Shown: positions 1 through 9,397 of the stretch, piece by piece
How positions within the stretch are numbered: position 1 is the stretch's first letter
Layout of the letters: every line of letters begins with the position of its first letter
NCBI GenBank assembly: GCA_046349435.1
Contig: JAXMCI010000037.1
Span: 1-64,000, forward strand
DNA length: 64,000 nucleotides
Origin: JAXMCI01 sp046349435
Lineage (GTDB): Bacteria; Pseudomonadota; Alphaproteobacteria; Dongiales; Dongiaceae
Direction: 5' to 3'
The notes under the pieces: model-generated
What the model saw: only the letters and a program-made list of their open reading frames with translations
Told to the model about the DNA's origin: nothing
Database searches by the model: none
Position numbers and translations under genes: made by a program

Positions 1-128
1 TCCGCTACAAGTCGCTGGTCAAGCGGCTCCACCCCGATGCCAATGGCGGCGACAAGGCCGCCGAGGAACGTTTGAAGCACATCAACCTCGCCTACAGCAC
101 GCTGAAGAACAGCACCCTGTTCGTGTGA
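1..128 (+). CDS. J-domain (DnaJ-like) protein, C-terminal end only
   Basis: An open frame enters from the left edge and stops at 126-128, giving 41 residues. The visible part contains KRLHPDANGGDKAAEERLK, the end of helix II, an HPD-type loop (here HPDANGG) and helix III of a J domain, followed by a short tail ending LFV. Proteins of this type stimulate Hsp70/DnaK ATPase. The domain sits at the extreme C-terminus, as in the DjlA-like or small J proteins often found next to cobS in Rhodospirillales. The start lies outside the window, so length and other domains are unknown. The gap to cobS is 40 bp, so co-transcription is plausible. Confidence 0.75.
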   Translation, partial: RYKSLVKRLHPDANGGDKAAEERLKHINLAYSTLKNSTLFV

Positions 129-168
129 CGCGCTCCTGAGGCGAGCCATCTCCGGGAAGCAAGAGATC

Positions 169-1164
169 ATGGCAGTTGAAGCAGCACCGTCCGAGGCGAC
201 GCCGCGGATCCCCGACATCACCATCTCGGCGCGGCAGAGCTTCGGGCTCGACATCGACATGCAGGTGCCGGCCTTCAGCCAGCCGACCGAGCACGTGCCC
301 GAGATCGACGAGGCCTACCGCTTCGATCACGACACCACGATCGCCATCCTGGCGGGCTTCGCCTACAACCGCCGGGTCATGATCCAGGGCTATCACGGCA
401 CCGGCAAGTCGACCCACATCGAGCAGGTCGCCGCCCGGCTGAACTGGCCCTGCGTGCGGGTCAACCTCGACAGCCACATCAGCCGCATCGACCTGATCGG
501 CAAGGACGCCATCGTGCTGAAGGGCGGCAAGCAGGTCACCGAGTACCGCGAGGGCCTGCTGCCCTGGGCGCTGCAGACCCCGACCGCGCTGGTCTTCGAC
601 GAGTACGACGCCGGCCGGCCCGACGTGATGTTCGTCATCCAGCGGGTGCTCGAGGTCGAGGGCAAGCTCACCCTGCTCGACCAGAACAAGGTGATCCGGC
701 CGCATCCGGCCTTCCGCCTGTTCTCCACCGCCAACACCGTCGGCCTCGGCGACACCACCGGCCTCTATCACGGCACCCAGCAGATCAACCAGGGCCAGAT
801 GGACCGCTGGAACATCGTCGCCACGCTCAACTACCTGCCGCATGACGACGAGGTGAACATCGTCATCGCCAAGTCGCCGAGCTGGGACACCGACGACGGC
901 CGCCGCGCCATCTCCAGCATGGTGGCGCTGGCCGACCTGACCCGCTCCGGCTTCATCGCCGGCGACATCTCGACGGTGATGTCGCCGCGCACGGTGATCA
1001 CCTGGGCCGAGAATGCGCGGATCTTCAACGATGTCGGCTTCGCCTTCCGCGTCACCTTCCTCAACAAGTGCGACGAGATCGAGCGGCCGATCGTCGCCGA
1101 GTACTACCAGCGCGCCATGGGCAGCGAGCTCAAGGACAGCACCGGCAACGCCAAGCTGACGTGA
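169..1164 (+). CDS. cobS: Aerobic cobaltochelatase AAA+ subunit CobS
   Basis: 331 residues, full length for the family. CobS is the AAA+ ATPase ring of the CobNST complex that inserts cobalt into hydrogenobyrinic acid a,c-diamide in the late-cobalt (aerobic) cobalamin route. Walker A is GYHGTGKS at residues 74-81 and Walker B is LVFDEYD around 141-147; a sensor-type STANT follows. The ATG at 169 is preceded by a purine-rich GGAAGCAAGAG. The stop overlaps the likely GTG start of cobT (GTGA at 1161-1164), so the two subunits should be translationally coupled. CobN is not in the window. Confidence 0.95.
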   Translation: MAVEAAPSEATPRIPDITISARQSFGLDIDMQVPAFSQPTEHVPEIDEAYRFDHDTTIAILAGFAYNRRVMIQGYHGTGKSTHIEQVAARLNWPCVRVNLDSHISRIDLIGKDAIVLKGGKQVTEYREGLLPWALQTPTALVFDEYDAGRPDVMFVIQRVLEVEGKLTLLDQNKVIRPHPAFRLFSTANTVGLGDTTGLYHGTQQINQGQMDRWNIVATLNYLPHDDEVNIVIAKSPSWDTDDGRRAISSMVALADLTRSGFIAGDISTVMSPRTVITWAENARIFNDVGFAFRVTFLNKCDEIERPIVAEYYQRAMGSELKDSTGNAKLT

Positions 1165-3061
1165 CGCCGACCGCCATGGCCGAGGCCGAAAGCGAGATCG
1201 AGCAGTTCCGCCGCGTCACCGGGGCGACGATGCGGGCGATCGCCCGCGACCCGGAGCTGGCGGCGGCCTTCGGGCCGGGCCAGCCGGGGCTGGCCGGCAA
1301 CGAGGCGCGGCTGCCGCTGCCCTCGCGCGACCTGCCGGCCGCCGAGGTGGCGCTGGTGCGCGGCGAGTCCGACGCGCTGGCGCTGCGCCGCCGCCACCAC
1401 GACGACGCCATGCATGCCCGCGAGGCGCCGACCGGCGAGGTCGCGCGCGCCGTCTTCGAGGCGGTCGAGCAGGCGCGCGTCGAGGCGATCGGCGCGCGGC
1501 GGATGCACGGCGTGGCGCAGAACCTCGCGGCCGCGCTCGACGAGCATTGCCGGCAGCGCGGCTACGCCCGCATCGTCGAGCGCAGCGAGGCGCCGATCGC
1601 CGAGGCGATGCGGCTGCTCGCCCGCGAGGCGCTGACCGGCGAGCCGCCGCCGCCGGCCGCCCGCCGGCTGGTCGATCTCTGGCGGCCCGCCCTCGACGAG
1701 AAGGTGCGCGCCGACCTGGCGGCGCTCGGCCCGGTGCTCGAGAACCAGCGCGCCTATGCCCGCGCGGTGCGCCGGCTGCTGCACGACCTCGACATCGACA
1801 TGGGCGCCGACGACACGCAGCTCGAGGACGACGAGTCCGAGGGCGAGGGCGACGAGCAGCAGGAGGATCCCAACCAGGGCGAGAGCCAGGACGGCGAGAA
1901 GCAGGCCGCCGAGTCCTTCGCCGCGATGGAGGGCGAGGAAGGCGAGCCCGGCGAGGACGACGCGGAAGGGCAGGCCGCCGACAGCGAGACCGAGATGCCG
2001 GGCGAGGGCGGCGAGGACGATCCCGCCCGCCCCGGCCGGCCGCCGCAGCACGACCTGAAGAACCGCCCGGACGAGCCGAGCTACAAGGCCTACACGACCG
2101 AGTTCGACGAGGTGGTCGAGGCCGCCGACCTCTGCGACTCCGCCGAGCTCGGCCGGCTGCGCCAGCTGCTCGACCAGCAGCTCTCCCACCTCCAGACGGT
2201 GGTCGGCAAGCTCGCCAACCGGCTGCAGCGCCGGCTGCTCGCCAAGCAGTCGCGCGCCTGGGAGTTCGACCTCGAGGAGGGGCTGCTCGACAGCGCCCGG
2301 CTCAGCCGCATCGTCGCCAACCCGGTCCTGCCGCTCTCCTACAAGCGCGAGAAGGAGGCCGACTTCCGCGACACCGTGGTGACGCTGCTGATCGACAATT
2401 CCGGCTCGATGCGCGGCCGCCCGATCACCGTCGCGGCGATGAGCGCCGACATCCTGGCGCGCACCCTCGAGCGCTGCGGCGTCAAGGTCGAGGTGCTGGG
2501 ATTCACCACCCGGATGTGGAAGGGCGGGGTCAGCCGCGAGCGCTGGATCGCCGCCGGCAAGCCGGCCAATCCCGGCCGCCTCAACGATCTCCGCCACATC
2601 GTCTACAAGTCCGCCGACGCGCCGTGGCGCCGCGCCCGGCGCGCCCTCGGGCTGATGCTGCGCGAGGGCATCCTCAAGGAGAACATCGACGGCGAGGCGC
2701 TGCTCTGGGCGCACAACCGCCTGATCGCCCGCACCGAGCAGCGGCGCATCCTGATGATGATCTCCGACGGCGCGCCGGTCGACGATTCCACCCTGTCGGT
2801 CAATCCCGGCAACTATCTCGAGCGGCACCTGCGCGAGGTCATCGACTGGATCGAGACGCGCTCGCCGGTCGAGTTCTCATCGCCATCGGCATCGGCCACG
2901 ACGTCACCCGCTACTACCGCCGCGCCGTCACCATCCTCGACGCCGAGCAGCTCGGCGGCACCATGCTGGAGAAGCTCGCCGAGCTGTTCGACGAGCAGCC
3001 CGGCGCGGCGGCCGGCCGCGGCGCCGGCGGCCAGCGCCGCACCGCCGGCGGCCGCCGCTGA
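1161..3061 (+). CDS. cobT: Cobaltochelatase subunit CobT, with a one-base frameshift near 2876
   Basis: CobT pairs with CobS to form the ATP-driven chaperone of CobN. The frame from GTG 1161 (or ATG 1176) runs through an N-terminal helical part, a long acidic Glu/Asp/Gly-rich linker (about 1800-2070) and a C-terminal von Willebrand A domain with the MIDAS motif DNSGSMRG. After SPVEF at about 2876 this frame loses homology, while the next frame continues with LIAIGIGHDVTRYYRR and stops at 3059-3061. Restoring one C in a CC run (TTC|CTC) joins them as VEFLIAIGIGHD, giving about 633 residues, the normal size. A sequencing or assembly error is the simplest explanation; a true mutation would remove the last 60 residues of the vWA domain. 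Confidence 0.88.
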
Positions 3062-3080
3062 AACGGGCATCGCGCCGGCT

Positions 3081-3114
3081 CATCCTTCGACAGGCTCAGG
3101 ATGAGGCTTCAGGA
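3081..3114. repeat. Dispersed repeat R1 (CTTCGACAGGCTCAGGATGAG type)
   Basis: A copy of a short intergenic repeat whose core reads CCTTCGACAGGCTCAGGATG. Related copies lie at 4824-4903 (degenerate), 26885-26907, 27024-27046 (inverted) and 46633-46655. It lies directly after the cobT stop. Confidence 0.7.
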
Positions 3115-3200
3115 CCCGCTCATAACCTCGTCCGGAGACACGAAGCACGCGGGGCGTGCAGCCACGATGACTGAAAGTCCGCGCGGCGCGCCGCATAGCC

Positions 3201-3297
3201 TCACCGCTGCGGGAGAGGGATCGGAGGGCGGTGGCCGGCCAGACTCTCGCCCCCGACGCGCCGGGCCCTCCCTCTCCCACTTCGTGGGCGAGGGGCT
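3201..3297. repeat. Dispersed repeat R2 (imperfect hairpins CTCTCCC...GGGAGAG)
   Basis: Intergenic repeat carrying GCGGGAGAGGG on the left and CCCTCCCTCTCCCACTTCG then GTGGGCGAGGGG on the right, each able to form short hairpins. Closely related copies occur at 19236-19350, 22347-22456 and 53671-53703. Here it lies between the convergent cobT and permease genes, where a hairpin could help end transcription from both sides. Confidence 0.65.
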
Positions 3298-3312
3298 TCC
3301 AGACCTCGACTT

Positions 3313-4470
3313 TCATAGCAGCTGTCGAAGGGCGAGGCGGCAGCCGCGCCGCCCGCTCAGCTCCTCGCCCGCCGGCGGCGCCGCCTCCGACACCTTGTCC
3401 GGCGGCGGGAAGTGGCGGTCCTCGCCGAGATGGTCGGCGAGGTAGAGCATGTTGACGCAGACCAGGATGCAGATGGTGAGCGGCGTCGCGACGATGACGC
3501 CGACCAGCCCGAACAGCAGGCCGCCGGCGGCGATCGCCGCGATGGTCAGCACCGGCGGCAGGTCGATCGCGGCGCGCTGCACCAGCGGCTGGATCAGCTG
3601 CCCCTCGACCTGCTGGATCGCGGTGTAGAGCACCGCCACCCAGAGCGCGTCGGTCGGCGACTGCGCGAAGGCGATCAGCACCGCCGGCGCCGCCGCCAGC
3701 ACCGGCCCGGCATAGGGCACGAACTCGAGCAGCCCGGCGAGGATGCCGAGCTGGAACGGCACGGGGCTGCCGAGCAGCCAGAGGCCGGCCGCCACCAGCG
3801 CGCCGACGATCGCCATGGCGCAGAGCTGGCCGACCAGCCACAGCCAGAGCGACTGGCCGATGACGTGCAGCACCTCGCGCGCCCGCTCGCGCCCCTCGGC
3901 CGGCAGCAGCAGCACGAGGCCGCGCTGGTAGAGCTCCGGCGAGACCGCGAAATAGATGCCGGAGAACAGCACGACCAGCAGGTCGGCGATGCCGAACAGG
4001 ATCGGCGGCAGCACCGAATGCAGCCGGTCGACCCAGGCCCCCAGGCTGGTGCCCTCGCCGAGCTGGCTGCGCAAGCCCTCCGGCAGCGCCGCATAGGCGC
4101 CGGTCACCGCCTCGCTCAGCCGGCCATACTCCGCGCTCACCATGGCGCTGAGCCGCCAGGCGCCGAGCACCGCCAGCGCCAGCAGCAGGAGCAGCACGAC
4201 CCCCAGCGCGGCGCCGCGCGGCAGCCCGGTCCAGCGGGTGAGATGGCCCGCCAGCTGCAGCAGGAAGATGGCGAAGAGCAGGCCGGCGAAGACCAGCAGC
4301 AGCACCTCGACGGCGTGGGCCGCCGCATAGGCCAGCGCCACGGCGCCGATGACGATCAGCACCTTCCAGGTGAAGACCAGCAGCTCCGGCGTCCGGCGCG
4401 CGGGGTCGGCGGCGGCGGCGTTCCTGGCCAACCCGTCCTCCTCTGCCGGCTCTGCCGGCTCTCCCGCCAA
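3313..4470 (-). CDS. AI-2E family transporter (PerM/UPF0118-type membrane protein)
   Basis: 385 residues with about seven to eight hydrophobic segments, starting near residue 35 (a TWKVLIVIGAVALAYAAA-like helix) and ending near 345. The conserved family block GLLEFVPYAGPVLAAAPAV is at about 240-260, and IQQVEGQLIQPLV follows, which is the diagnostic motif of this superfamily. Members are proposed exporters of small molecules (AI-2 in some species, Na+/H+ antiport in others), so the substrate here is unknown. N-terminal 30 residues are charged and cytosolic. It stands alone, convergent with cobT. Confidence 0.88.
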   Translation of the reverse strand: MAGEPAEPAEEDGLARNAAAADPARRTPELLVFTWKVLIVIGAVALAYAAAHAVEVLLLVFAGLLFAIFLLQLAGHLTRWTGLPRGAALGVVLLLLLALAVLGAWRLSAMVSAEYGRLSEAVTGAYAALPEGLRSQLGEGTSLGAWVDRLHSVLPPILFGIADLLVVLFSGIYFAVSPELYQRGLVLLLPAEGRERAREVLHVIGQSLWLWLVGQLCAMAIVGALVAAGLWLLGSPVPFQLGILAGLLEFVPYAGPVLAAAPAVLIAFAQSPTDALWVAVLYTAIQQVEGQLIQPLVQRAAIDLPPVLTIAAIAAGGLLFGLVGVIVATPLTICILVCVNMLYLADHLGEDRHFPPPDKVSEAAPPAGEELSGRRGCRLALRQLL

Positions 4471-4553
4471 ACCGGGGCGGAGCCGCCCGGTTCCCCGGCC
4501 ACGGAACGCGGAGCGCTCCGGCTGCGTTGTCCTCCATCACCGACGAGGATGCC

Positions 4554-4809
4554 ATGGACGAACGAGACGAGCCGGCCCCGGCCACCGCCGCCCAGACCGA
4601 CGAGGAGGAGAACGGCGCCCTCGACGCCGAGCAGGTCGCAGCCCGCGAGCCTCGAGGCCTATCGCCGCGAGAAGCAGGAGACCGCGCCGCCGCATGGCGC
4701 AGCGCGCCCGCGCCAGCCGCGATCCCGAGCCCGGCGCGGATCGCGCGACCCGCGCGCCGCGCGGGACGAGGGCCGCCGTCACCGACGACGGCGCAGGGAG
4801 CGGCAGTAG
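4554..4809 (+). CDS. Possible small charged hypothetical protein, frameshifted
   Basis: ATG 4554 opens MDERDEPAPATAAQTDEEEN, an acidic start, in one frame. A second frame, entered near 4645, continues SLEAYRREKQE and then a very basic Arg-rich tail, stopping at 4807-4809. Joined by a one-base correction this would give about 85 residues, acidic then basic. No family is recognised. Arg/Ala-rich low complexity is common in non-coding frames of this genome, so it may not be a gene; the opposite strand has no good alternative. Confidence 0.3.
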
Positions 4810-4823
4810 CGCGGCCGCGCGGC

Positions 4824-4903
4824 CGGCCTCATCCTCGACGGTTTCAGGATGAGGCTGAAGATTCCACCCTGCCCTTCGAACCTCGTCCCGCCGGTCGAAG
4901 GGC
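4824..4903. repeat. Degenerate copy of dispersed repeat R1
   Basis: CCTCATCCTCGACGGTTTCAG and CCTTCGAACCTCGTCCCGCC resemble diverged, mirrored halves of the R1 element. It lies just beyond the amidase stop. Confidence 0.45.
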
Positions 4904-4921
4904 GGTCGGCGCGGCCGCGCC

Positions 4922-6337
4922 TCACCGCCCCGGCCGCGGGTCGATCGGCCGGATCAGGCTCGCGCCCAGCACGCTCTCGGCCCAGTGGGCGAAGGACAGC
5001 AGCGCCGCCTCGCCGCGCGGCGGGCCGACGATCTGCAGGCCGACCGGCAGCCCGTCCTCGGTCAGCCCGCAGGGCAGCGAGAGCGCCGGGCAGGCGGTGA
5101 GCGTCACCGCGTAGCCGAGGCTCATCCATTGCAGGTAGTTCTCGAAGCGCTGGCCCTCGCACTCCGCCACCCAGCGCTGCTCGACGGGATAGGGCGGCAC
5201 GATCGCCGTCGGCGTCAGCAGGAAGCGGTGCTCCGCGAGGAACTCCGCCATGCGCAGCGCCAGCACGCCGCGGCTGCGCTCGGCGGCGCCGATGGTGGCG
5301 ACGTCGAGCCTGAGCCCGTCCTCGATGTTCCACACCAGCTCCGGCTTCAGCTTGTCGCGATGGCGCTCCAGCAGCCCGGCGCTGCCCGTCGCGAACAGCA
5401 CGGCGCGCAGCACGCGGAACGCCTCATGCGCGCCGCCGAGATCGGGCGCCGTTTCCTCGATCGCCAGCCCGGCCGCCGCCAGCTTGCCGAGCGCGGCGGC
5501 GAAGACCGCGCGCACCGGCGCCGAGACCGGCGTCAGCCCGAGATCGACGCTGGCCGCGACGCGCTCGGGGCGCCGGCTCTGCCGCGCCGCCGCGCGATAG
5601 GACTGCGCGCCCGCGGCGAAGCTCAGCGGATCGCGCGGCTCGAGCCCGGTCATGGCGTCGAGCGCCAGCCCGACATCCTCGACGCTGCGGGCCAGCGGCC
5701 CGGCCACCGCCAGGGTGTCGAAGGGCAGGGTCGAGGGCCCGCTCGCCACCAGCCCGGGGCTCGGGCGCAGCCCGACGATGCCGCAGAAGCTGGCGGGATA
5801 GCGCAGCGAGCAGGCGAGGTCGGAGCCCTGCGCCATCCAGGCCATGCCGGTGGCGACGGCGACCGCCGCGCCGCCCGACGAGCCGGCGGCCGAGCGCGCG
5901 GTGTTCCACGGGTTGAGCGTCGCGCCGAACACCTCGTTGAAGGTGTTGGCGCCGGCCTCGAACTCCGGCGTGTTCGACTTGGCGTAGACCAGCGCGCCCT
6001 CGGACTCCAGCCGCTCGACGCACCAGTCGGAATGGCCGGAGACGTGGTCGGCGAAGATCGGCGAGCCCCAGGTGGTGCGGACGCCCTCGACCTCCATCGA
6101 GTCCTTGATCGGGAAGGGCAGGCCGCCGAGCGTGCCGCGCGCCTCGGGCGGCAGCCGCAGCAGCCGCCGGGCGCGCTCGGCGGCACGCTCGAAGCAGCGG
6201 GTCGGCAGCGCGTTGACGGCCGGGTCCACCGCCTCGATCCGCTGCCGCAGCGCGTCCAGCAGCTCGAGCGGCGAGACCTCGCCCCGGTGCAGCCGGTCGA
6301 CGGTGGCGGCCGCGCTCTCGGCCCACAGCTCGGTCAT
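4922..6337 (-). CDS. Amidase-signature family hydrolase, possible malonamidase
   Basis: 471 residues, the usual size of amidase-signature enzymes, which hydrolyse amides with a Ser-cisSer-Lys triad. Lys78 lies in FPIKDS, Ser153/Ser154 in AGSSGGAA, and the nucleophile Ser177 in GSDLACSLR (normally GSDLGGSIR, so two glycines are replaced). The 24-residue spacing from Ser153 to Ser177 fits the family. It starts 5 bp after the malonyl-CoA decarboxylase stop and is the last gene of a matB-decarboxylase-amidase operon. Bradyrhizobium malonamidase E2 belongs to the same family and makes malonate from malonamate, so that substrate is a reasonable inference, not shown by sequence alone. Confidence 0.85.
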   Translation of the reverse strand: MTELWAESAAATVDRLHRGEVSPLELLDALRQRIEAVDPAVNALPTRCFERAAERARRLLRLPPEARGTLGGLPFPIKDSMEVEGVRTTWGSPIFADHVSGHSDWCVERLESEGALVYAKSNTPEFEAGANTFNEVFGATLNPWNTARSAAGSSGGAAVAVATGMAWMAQGSDLACSLRYPASFCGIVGLRPSPGLVASGPSTLPFDTLAVAGPLARSVEDVGLALDAMTGLEPRDPLSFAAGAQSYRAAARQSRRPERVAASVDLGLTPVSAPVRAVFAAALGKLAAAGLAIEETAPDLGGAHEAFRVLRAVLFATGSAGLLERHRDKLKPELVWNIEDGLRLDVATIGAAERSRGVLALRMAEFLAEHRFLLTPTAIVPPYPVEQRWVAECEGQRFENYLQWMSLGYAVTLTACPALSLPCGLTEDGLPVGLQIVGPPRGEAALLSFAHWAESVLGASLIRPIDPRPGR

Positions 6338-6342
6338 CTCTC

Positions 6343-7719
6343 TCAGCCCTTCAGCAGTTGCGTCACCGCCCGCCCGGCGGCCACCGCGTGGTCGCGGACA
6401 TAGGCCTCGTGGTTGGCGACGATGGCGGCGGGATCGTAGACGTAGTTGACCATCATTCCGGCCGACTCGCGCAAGCCCTTGGGCGAGGTGTCGCCGAGCC
6501 AGTCGATGCGCTCCAGCCGGGCGCCGTTGCGCAGGTGAAAGCGCGCCACCGGATCGGCCGGCATCGCCTCGTGCTTGGCATTGACCAGGTAGTGGGCGCA
6601 GAGCCGCAGCAGCAGCGGCCGGAGATCCTCGGCCGCCGCCGCGTCGGCCGCCCCGCCGGGCGCGTCGAGGCGGGCCAGCGCCGCGCGCTCGGCCTCGCCC
6701 AGCGGCGGCGCCGGCGCCTCGGCGCGGCGCTCGGCCAGCCAGCGGCAGAAGCCCGGGATCGGCGACAGGGTGGCGAAGTGGCGGAGCTGCGGCAGCTCCT
6801 GCTGGAGCTCGACGACGACCTGCTTGATCAGGAAGTTGCCGAAGCTGATGCCGCGCAACCCGGCATGGCAGTTGTTGATCGAGTAGAAGATCGCGCTGTC
6901 GGCCTGCGCCGGGTCGCCGGCCGGGCCGTCGCGGTCGAGCAGCGGCTGCACCCGGTCGGCCAGCCCCTTGCAGAGCGCGACCTCGACGAAGATCACCGGG
7001 TCGTTGGGCAGCGCCGGGTGGAAGAAGGCGAAGCAGCGCCGGTCGGCGGCGAGCCGCCGCCGCAGATCGTCCCAGCTCTCGATGGCGTGCACGCTCTCAT
7101 AGGCGATCAGCCGCTCCAGCACCGAGGCCGGGCTGTTCCAGTCGATCCGCACCAGCCTGAGGAAGCCGCGGTTGAACCAGGAGCTCAGCAGGTGCTGCAG
7201 GTCGGCCTCGACGAGCTCGAGCCGCGGCTCGCCGCGCAGCACCTCGAGCAGCTGGGCGCGCAGCCGGACCAGCGCCGCGGTGCCGCCGGGCGCCGTGTTG
7301 AGCCGGCGGATCAGCTCCTGGCGCGGCGGCTCGACGGCGCGGCTGAGCGCCGCCAGGCTGGCCGGGTCGCCCGACCGGGCGAAGCGCTCGGCCGCCTCGA
7401 GCGCCGCCGCCGCGTCGGCGTTGAACGCCTCGGCCAGCATGCGGAAGAAGTCCAGCCGCCCTGCGGCGTCGAGCGCCTCGTACCGGTCGAGGATGTCGCG
7501 CGCGATCGCCATGCCCGACGCCTCGCCGGCGGTCGAGAGCAGCGCGCGGCAGAGCTCGGCCAGGGGCCGCGCCCGGGTGCCGGCGGCGCGCCGGCCGCCG
7601 CGCAGGAAGTCGCGGCCGGCATCGGCCAGCGAGATCAGGAAGCTGAACGAGCCGGGAATGGCGAGCGCCCGCCGCCAGCGCTGCTCGCCCGGGGCCGGCC
7701 CGGTCCTGCCGTTCGCCAT
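6343..7719 (-). CDS. matA: Malonyl-CoA decarboxylase
   Basis: 458 residues; converts malonyl-CoA to acetyl-CoA and CO2. The family blocks are clear: AIFYSINNCHAGLRGISFGN, then KQVVVELQQELPQLRHF and TLSPIPGFCRWL, and the C-terminal VARFHLRNGARLERIDW with the conserved His, followed by SPKGLRESAGMMVNY. The ATG at 7719 is chosen because AGGAGG lies about 8 bp upstream; the longer open frame adds no conserved sequence. It follows matB by 35 bp and precedes the amidase by 5 bp, so the three are one transcription unit for turning malonate into acetyl-CoA. Confidence 0.93.
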   Translation of the reverse strand: MANGRTGPAPGEQRWRRALAIPGSFSFLISLADAGRDFLRGGRRAAGTRARPLAELCRALLSTAGEASGMAIARDILDRYEALDAAGRLDFFRMLAEAFNADAAAALEAAERFARSGDPASLAALSRAVEPPRQELIRRLNTAPGGTAALVRLRAQLLEVLRGEPRLELVEADLQHLLSSWFNRGFLRLVRIDWNSPASVLERLIAYESVHAIESWDDLRRRLAADRRCFAFFHPALPNDPVIFVEVALCKGLADRVQPLLDRDGPAGDPAQADSAIFYSINNCHAGLRGISFGNFLIKQVVVELQQELPQLRHFATLSPIPGFCRWLAERRAEAPAPPLGEAERAALARLDAPGGAADAAAAEDLRPLLLRLCAHYLVNAKHEAMPADPVARFHLRNGARLERIDWLGDTSPKGLRESAGMMVNYVYDPAAIVANHEAYVRDHAVAAGRAVTQLLKG

Positions 7720-7754
7720 CGCCACCCTCCTCGTGAAGGTCGTCCCCCGCCCCC

Positions 7755-9272
7755 TTATGTCGCGAAGATGTTGCGGTATTGCTCGCGCAGCCGGCTCTTC
7801 TCCACCTTGCCCATGGCGTTGCGCGGCAGCGCGTCGACCAGCAGCACCGCCTTCGGGCACTTGAAGCTGGCCAGCTCCGCGCGGGCGCGGGCCAGGATCG
7901 CCGCCTCGGTCGGCGCCGCCGCGCCCGGCCGGCGCGTCGCCACCGCGACCACCGCCTCGCCGAAATCGGGGTGCGGCACGCCGATCACCGCCGTCTCGCC
8001 GACCCCCTCGCAGGCGTCGATCACGTCCTCGACCTCCTTGGGGTAGACGTTGAGTCCGCCCGAGATGATGAGGTCCTTGGAGCGGCCGGAGATGGTGAGA
8101 TAGCCGATCGCGTCGAGCGAGCCGACGTCGCCGGTCTTGAAGAAGCCGTCCTGGCGGAACTCGGCCGCCGTCTTCTCCGGGTTGCGCCAGTAGCCCTTGA
8201 AGATGTTCGGCCCGCGCACCTCGATGTCGCCGACCGCCCCGGTCGGCAGGGCGGCGCCGTCCGGCCCGACGACCCGCAGCTCGACCCCGGGCAGCCCGCG
8301 TCCGACGGCACCGGCCACCCGCGGACCCTCATAGAGGTTCGAGGTGATCATGTTGGCCTCGGTCATGCCGTAGCGCTCCAGGATGGTGTGCCCGGTGCGC
8401 TGCCGGAAGCTCTCGAAGGTCTCACGCGACAGCGGCGCCGACCCCGAGACGAACAGCCGCATGCCCCGGCAGAGTTCCGCGGTCAGCCGCGGCGAGGCGA
8501 GCAGCCGGACATAGTAGGTCGGCACACCCATGAACACGGTGGCGCGCGGCAGCAGGTCGAGCACGGTGTCCGCCTCGAAGCGCGGCAGGAAGATCATCGA
8601 CGTGCCGTTGAGCAGCGTCGTGTTGATCGCCACGAACAGGCCGTGGGTGTGGAAGATCGGCAGCGCGTGCAGCAGCCGGTCGCCCGGCGCGAAGCGCCAG
8701 GCCTCGTGCAGCGTCAGCGCGTTGGAGCCGAGGTTGCGATGGGTGATCATCGCCCCCTTCGGCCGGCCCGTGGTGCCCGAGGTGTAGAGGATGGCGGCAA
8801 GGTCGTCGGCCTCGCGCGCCGCATCCGTCCAGTGCGCCGGCCGGCCTTGCGCCGCCTCGGCCAGGCTGCCGTCGCCGGCCGCGTCGAGCGAGAACCAGGT
8901 GGCGCCGATCTCGGCCAGCGCCGGCAGCCCGGCGAGCGGCGAGGACGGATCCGAGACCACGACCCGCGGCTCGGCGTCGCGCACGAAGTACTCGACCTCG
9001 GCCGCGCGGTAGCCGCTGTTGAGCGGCAGGTAGACGAAGCCGCCGCGCAGGCAGGCGAGATAGAGGAACACCGCGCGCGGGCTCTTCTCGACCTGCACCA
9101 TGACGCGGTCGCCGGGCCTCGCGCCGGCCTCGGCCAGCGTGCCGGCGAGCCGTGCGCTCTCCGCCTCGAGGTCGCCATAGGCGAAGGCCGTGCCGTCCTG
9201 CAGCTCGAGCGCCGGGCGGGCGCGGTCGGACGGGAAGCGGCTGGCGAGAAGGGCGTAGAGATTGCCGGTCAT
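7755..9272 (-). CDS. matB: Malonyl-CoA synthetase MatB (AMP-forming)
   Basis: 505 residues of the ANL adenylate-forming superfamily. Motif A3 is ILYTSGTTGRPKGAM, A5 is ERYGMTEANM, A7 to A8 run FFKTGDVGSLDAIGYLTISG and the C-terminal lysine is in PRNAMGKVEK. The ERYGMTE context and the coupling with malonyl-CoA decarboxylase identify it as the malonate-activating member rather than a general acyl-CoA ligase. Start ATG 9272 aligns with the family N-terminus MTGNLYALL; the extra upstream open frame is Arg/Gly-rich noise. First gene of the leftward malonate operon. Confidence 0.93.
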   Translation of the reverse strand: MTGNLYALLASRFPSDRARPALELQDGTAFAYGDLEAESARLAGTLAEAGARPGDRVMVQVEKSPRAVFLYLACLRGGFVYLPLNSGYRAAEVEYFVRDAEPRVVVSDPSSPLAGLPALAEIGATWFSLDAAGDGSLAEAAQGRPAHWTDAAREADDLAAILYTSGTTGRPKGAMITHRNLGSNALTLHEAWRFAPGDRLLHALPIFHTHGLFVAINTTLLNGTSMIFLPRFEADTVLDLLPRATVFMGVPTYYVRLLASPRLTAELCRGMRLFVSGSAPLSRETFESFRQRTGHTILERYGMTEANMITSNLYEGPRVAGAVGRGLPGVELRVVGPDGAALPTGAVGDIEVRGPNIFKGYWRNPEKTAAEFRQDGFFKTGDVGSLDAIGYLTISGRSKDLIISGGLNVYPKEVEDVIDACEGVGETAVIGVPHPDFGEAVVAVATRRPGAAAPTEAAILARARAELASFKCPKAVLLVDALPRNAMGKVEKSRLREQYRNIFAT

Positions 9273-9397
9273 GGTGTCACGTCCCGATGGCAGCGCGATG
9301 ATGTAGCATGCGCCACCCCGCCGCGCCTCCCGTCCTTCATGGCCGGACCCCTCGGCCCGCCCGGCTGTTCGCAGCCGGGCCACCCCGGAGTGACCCC

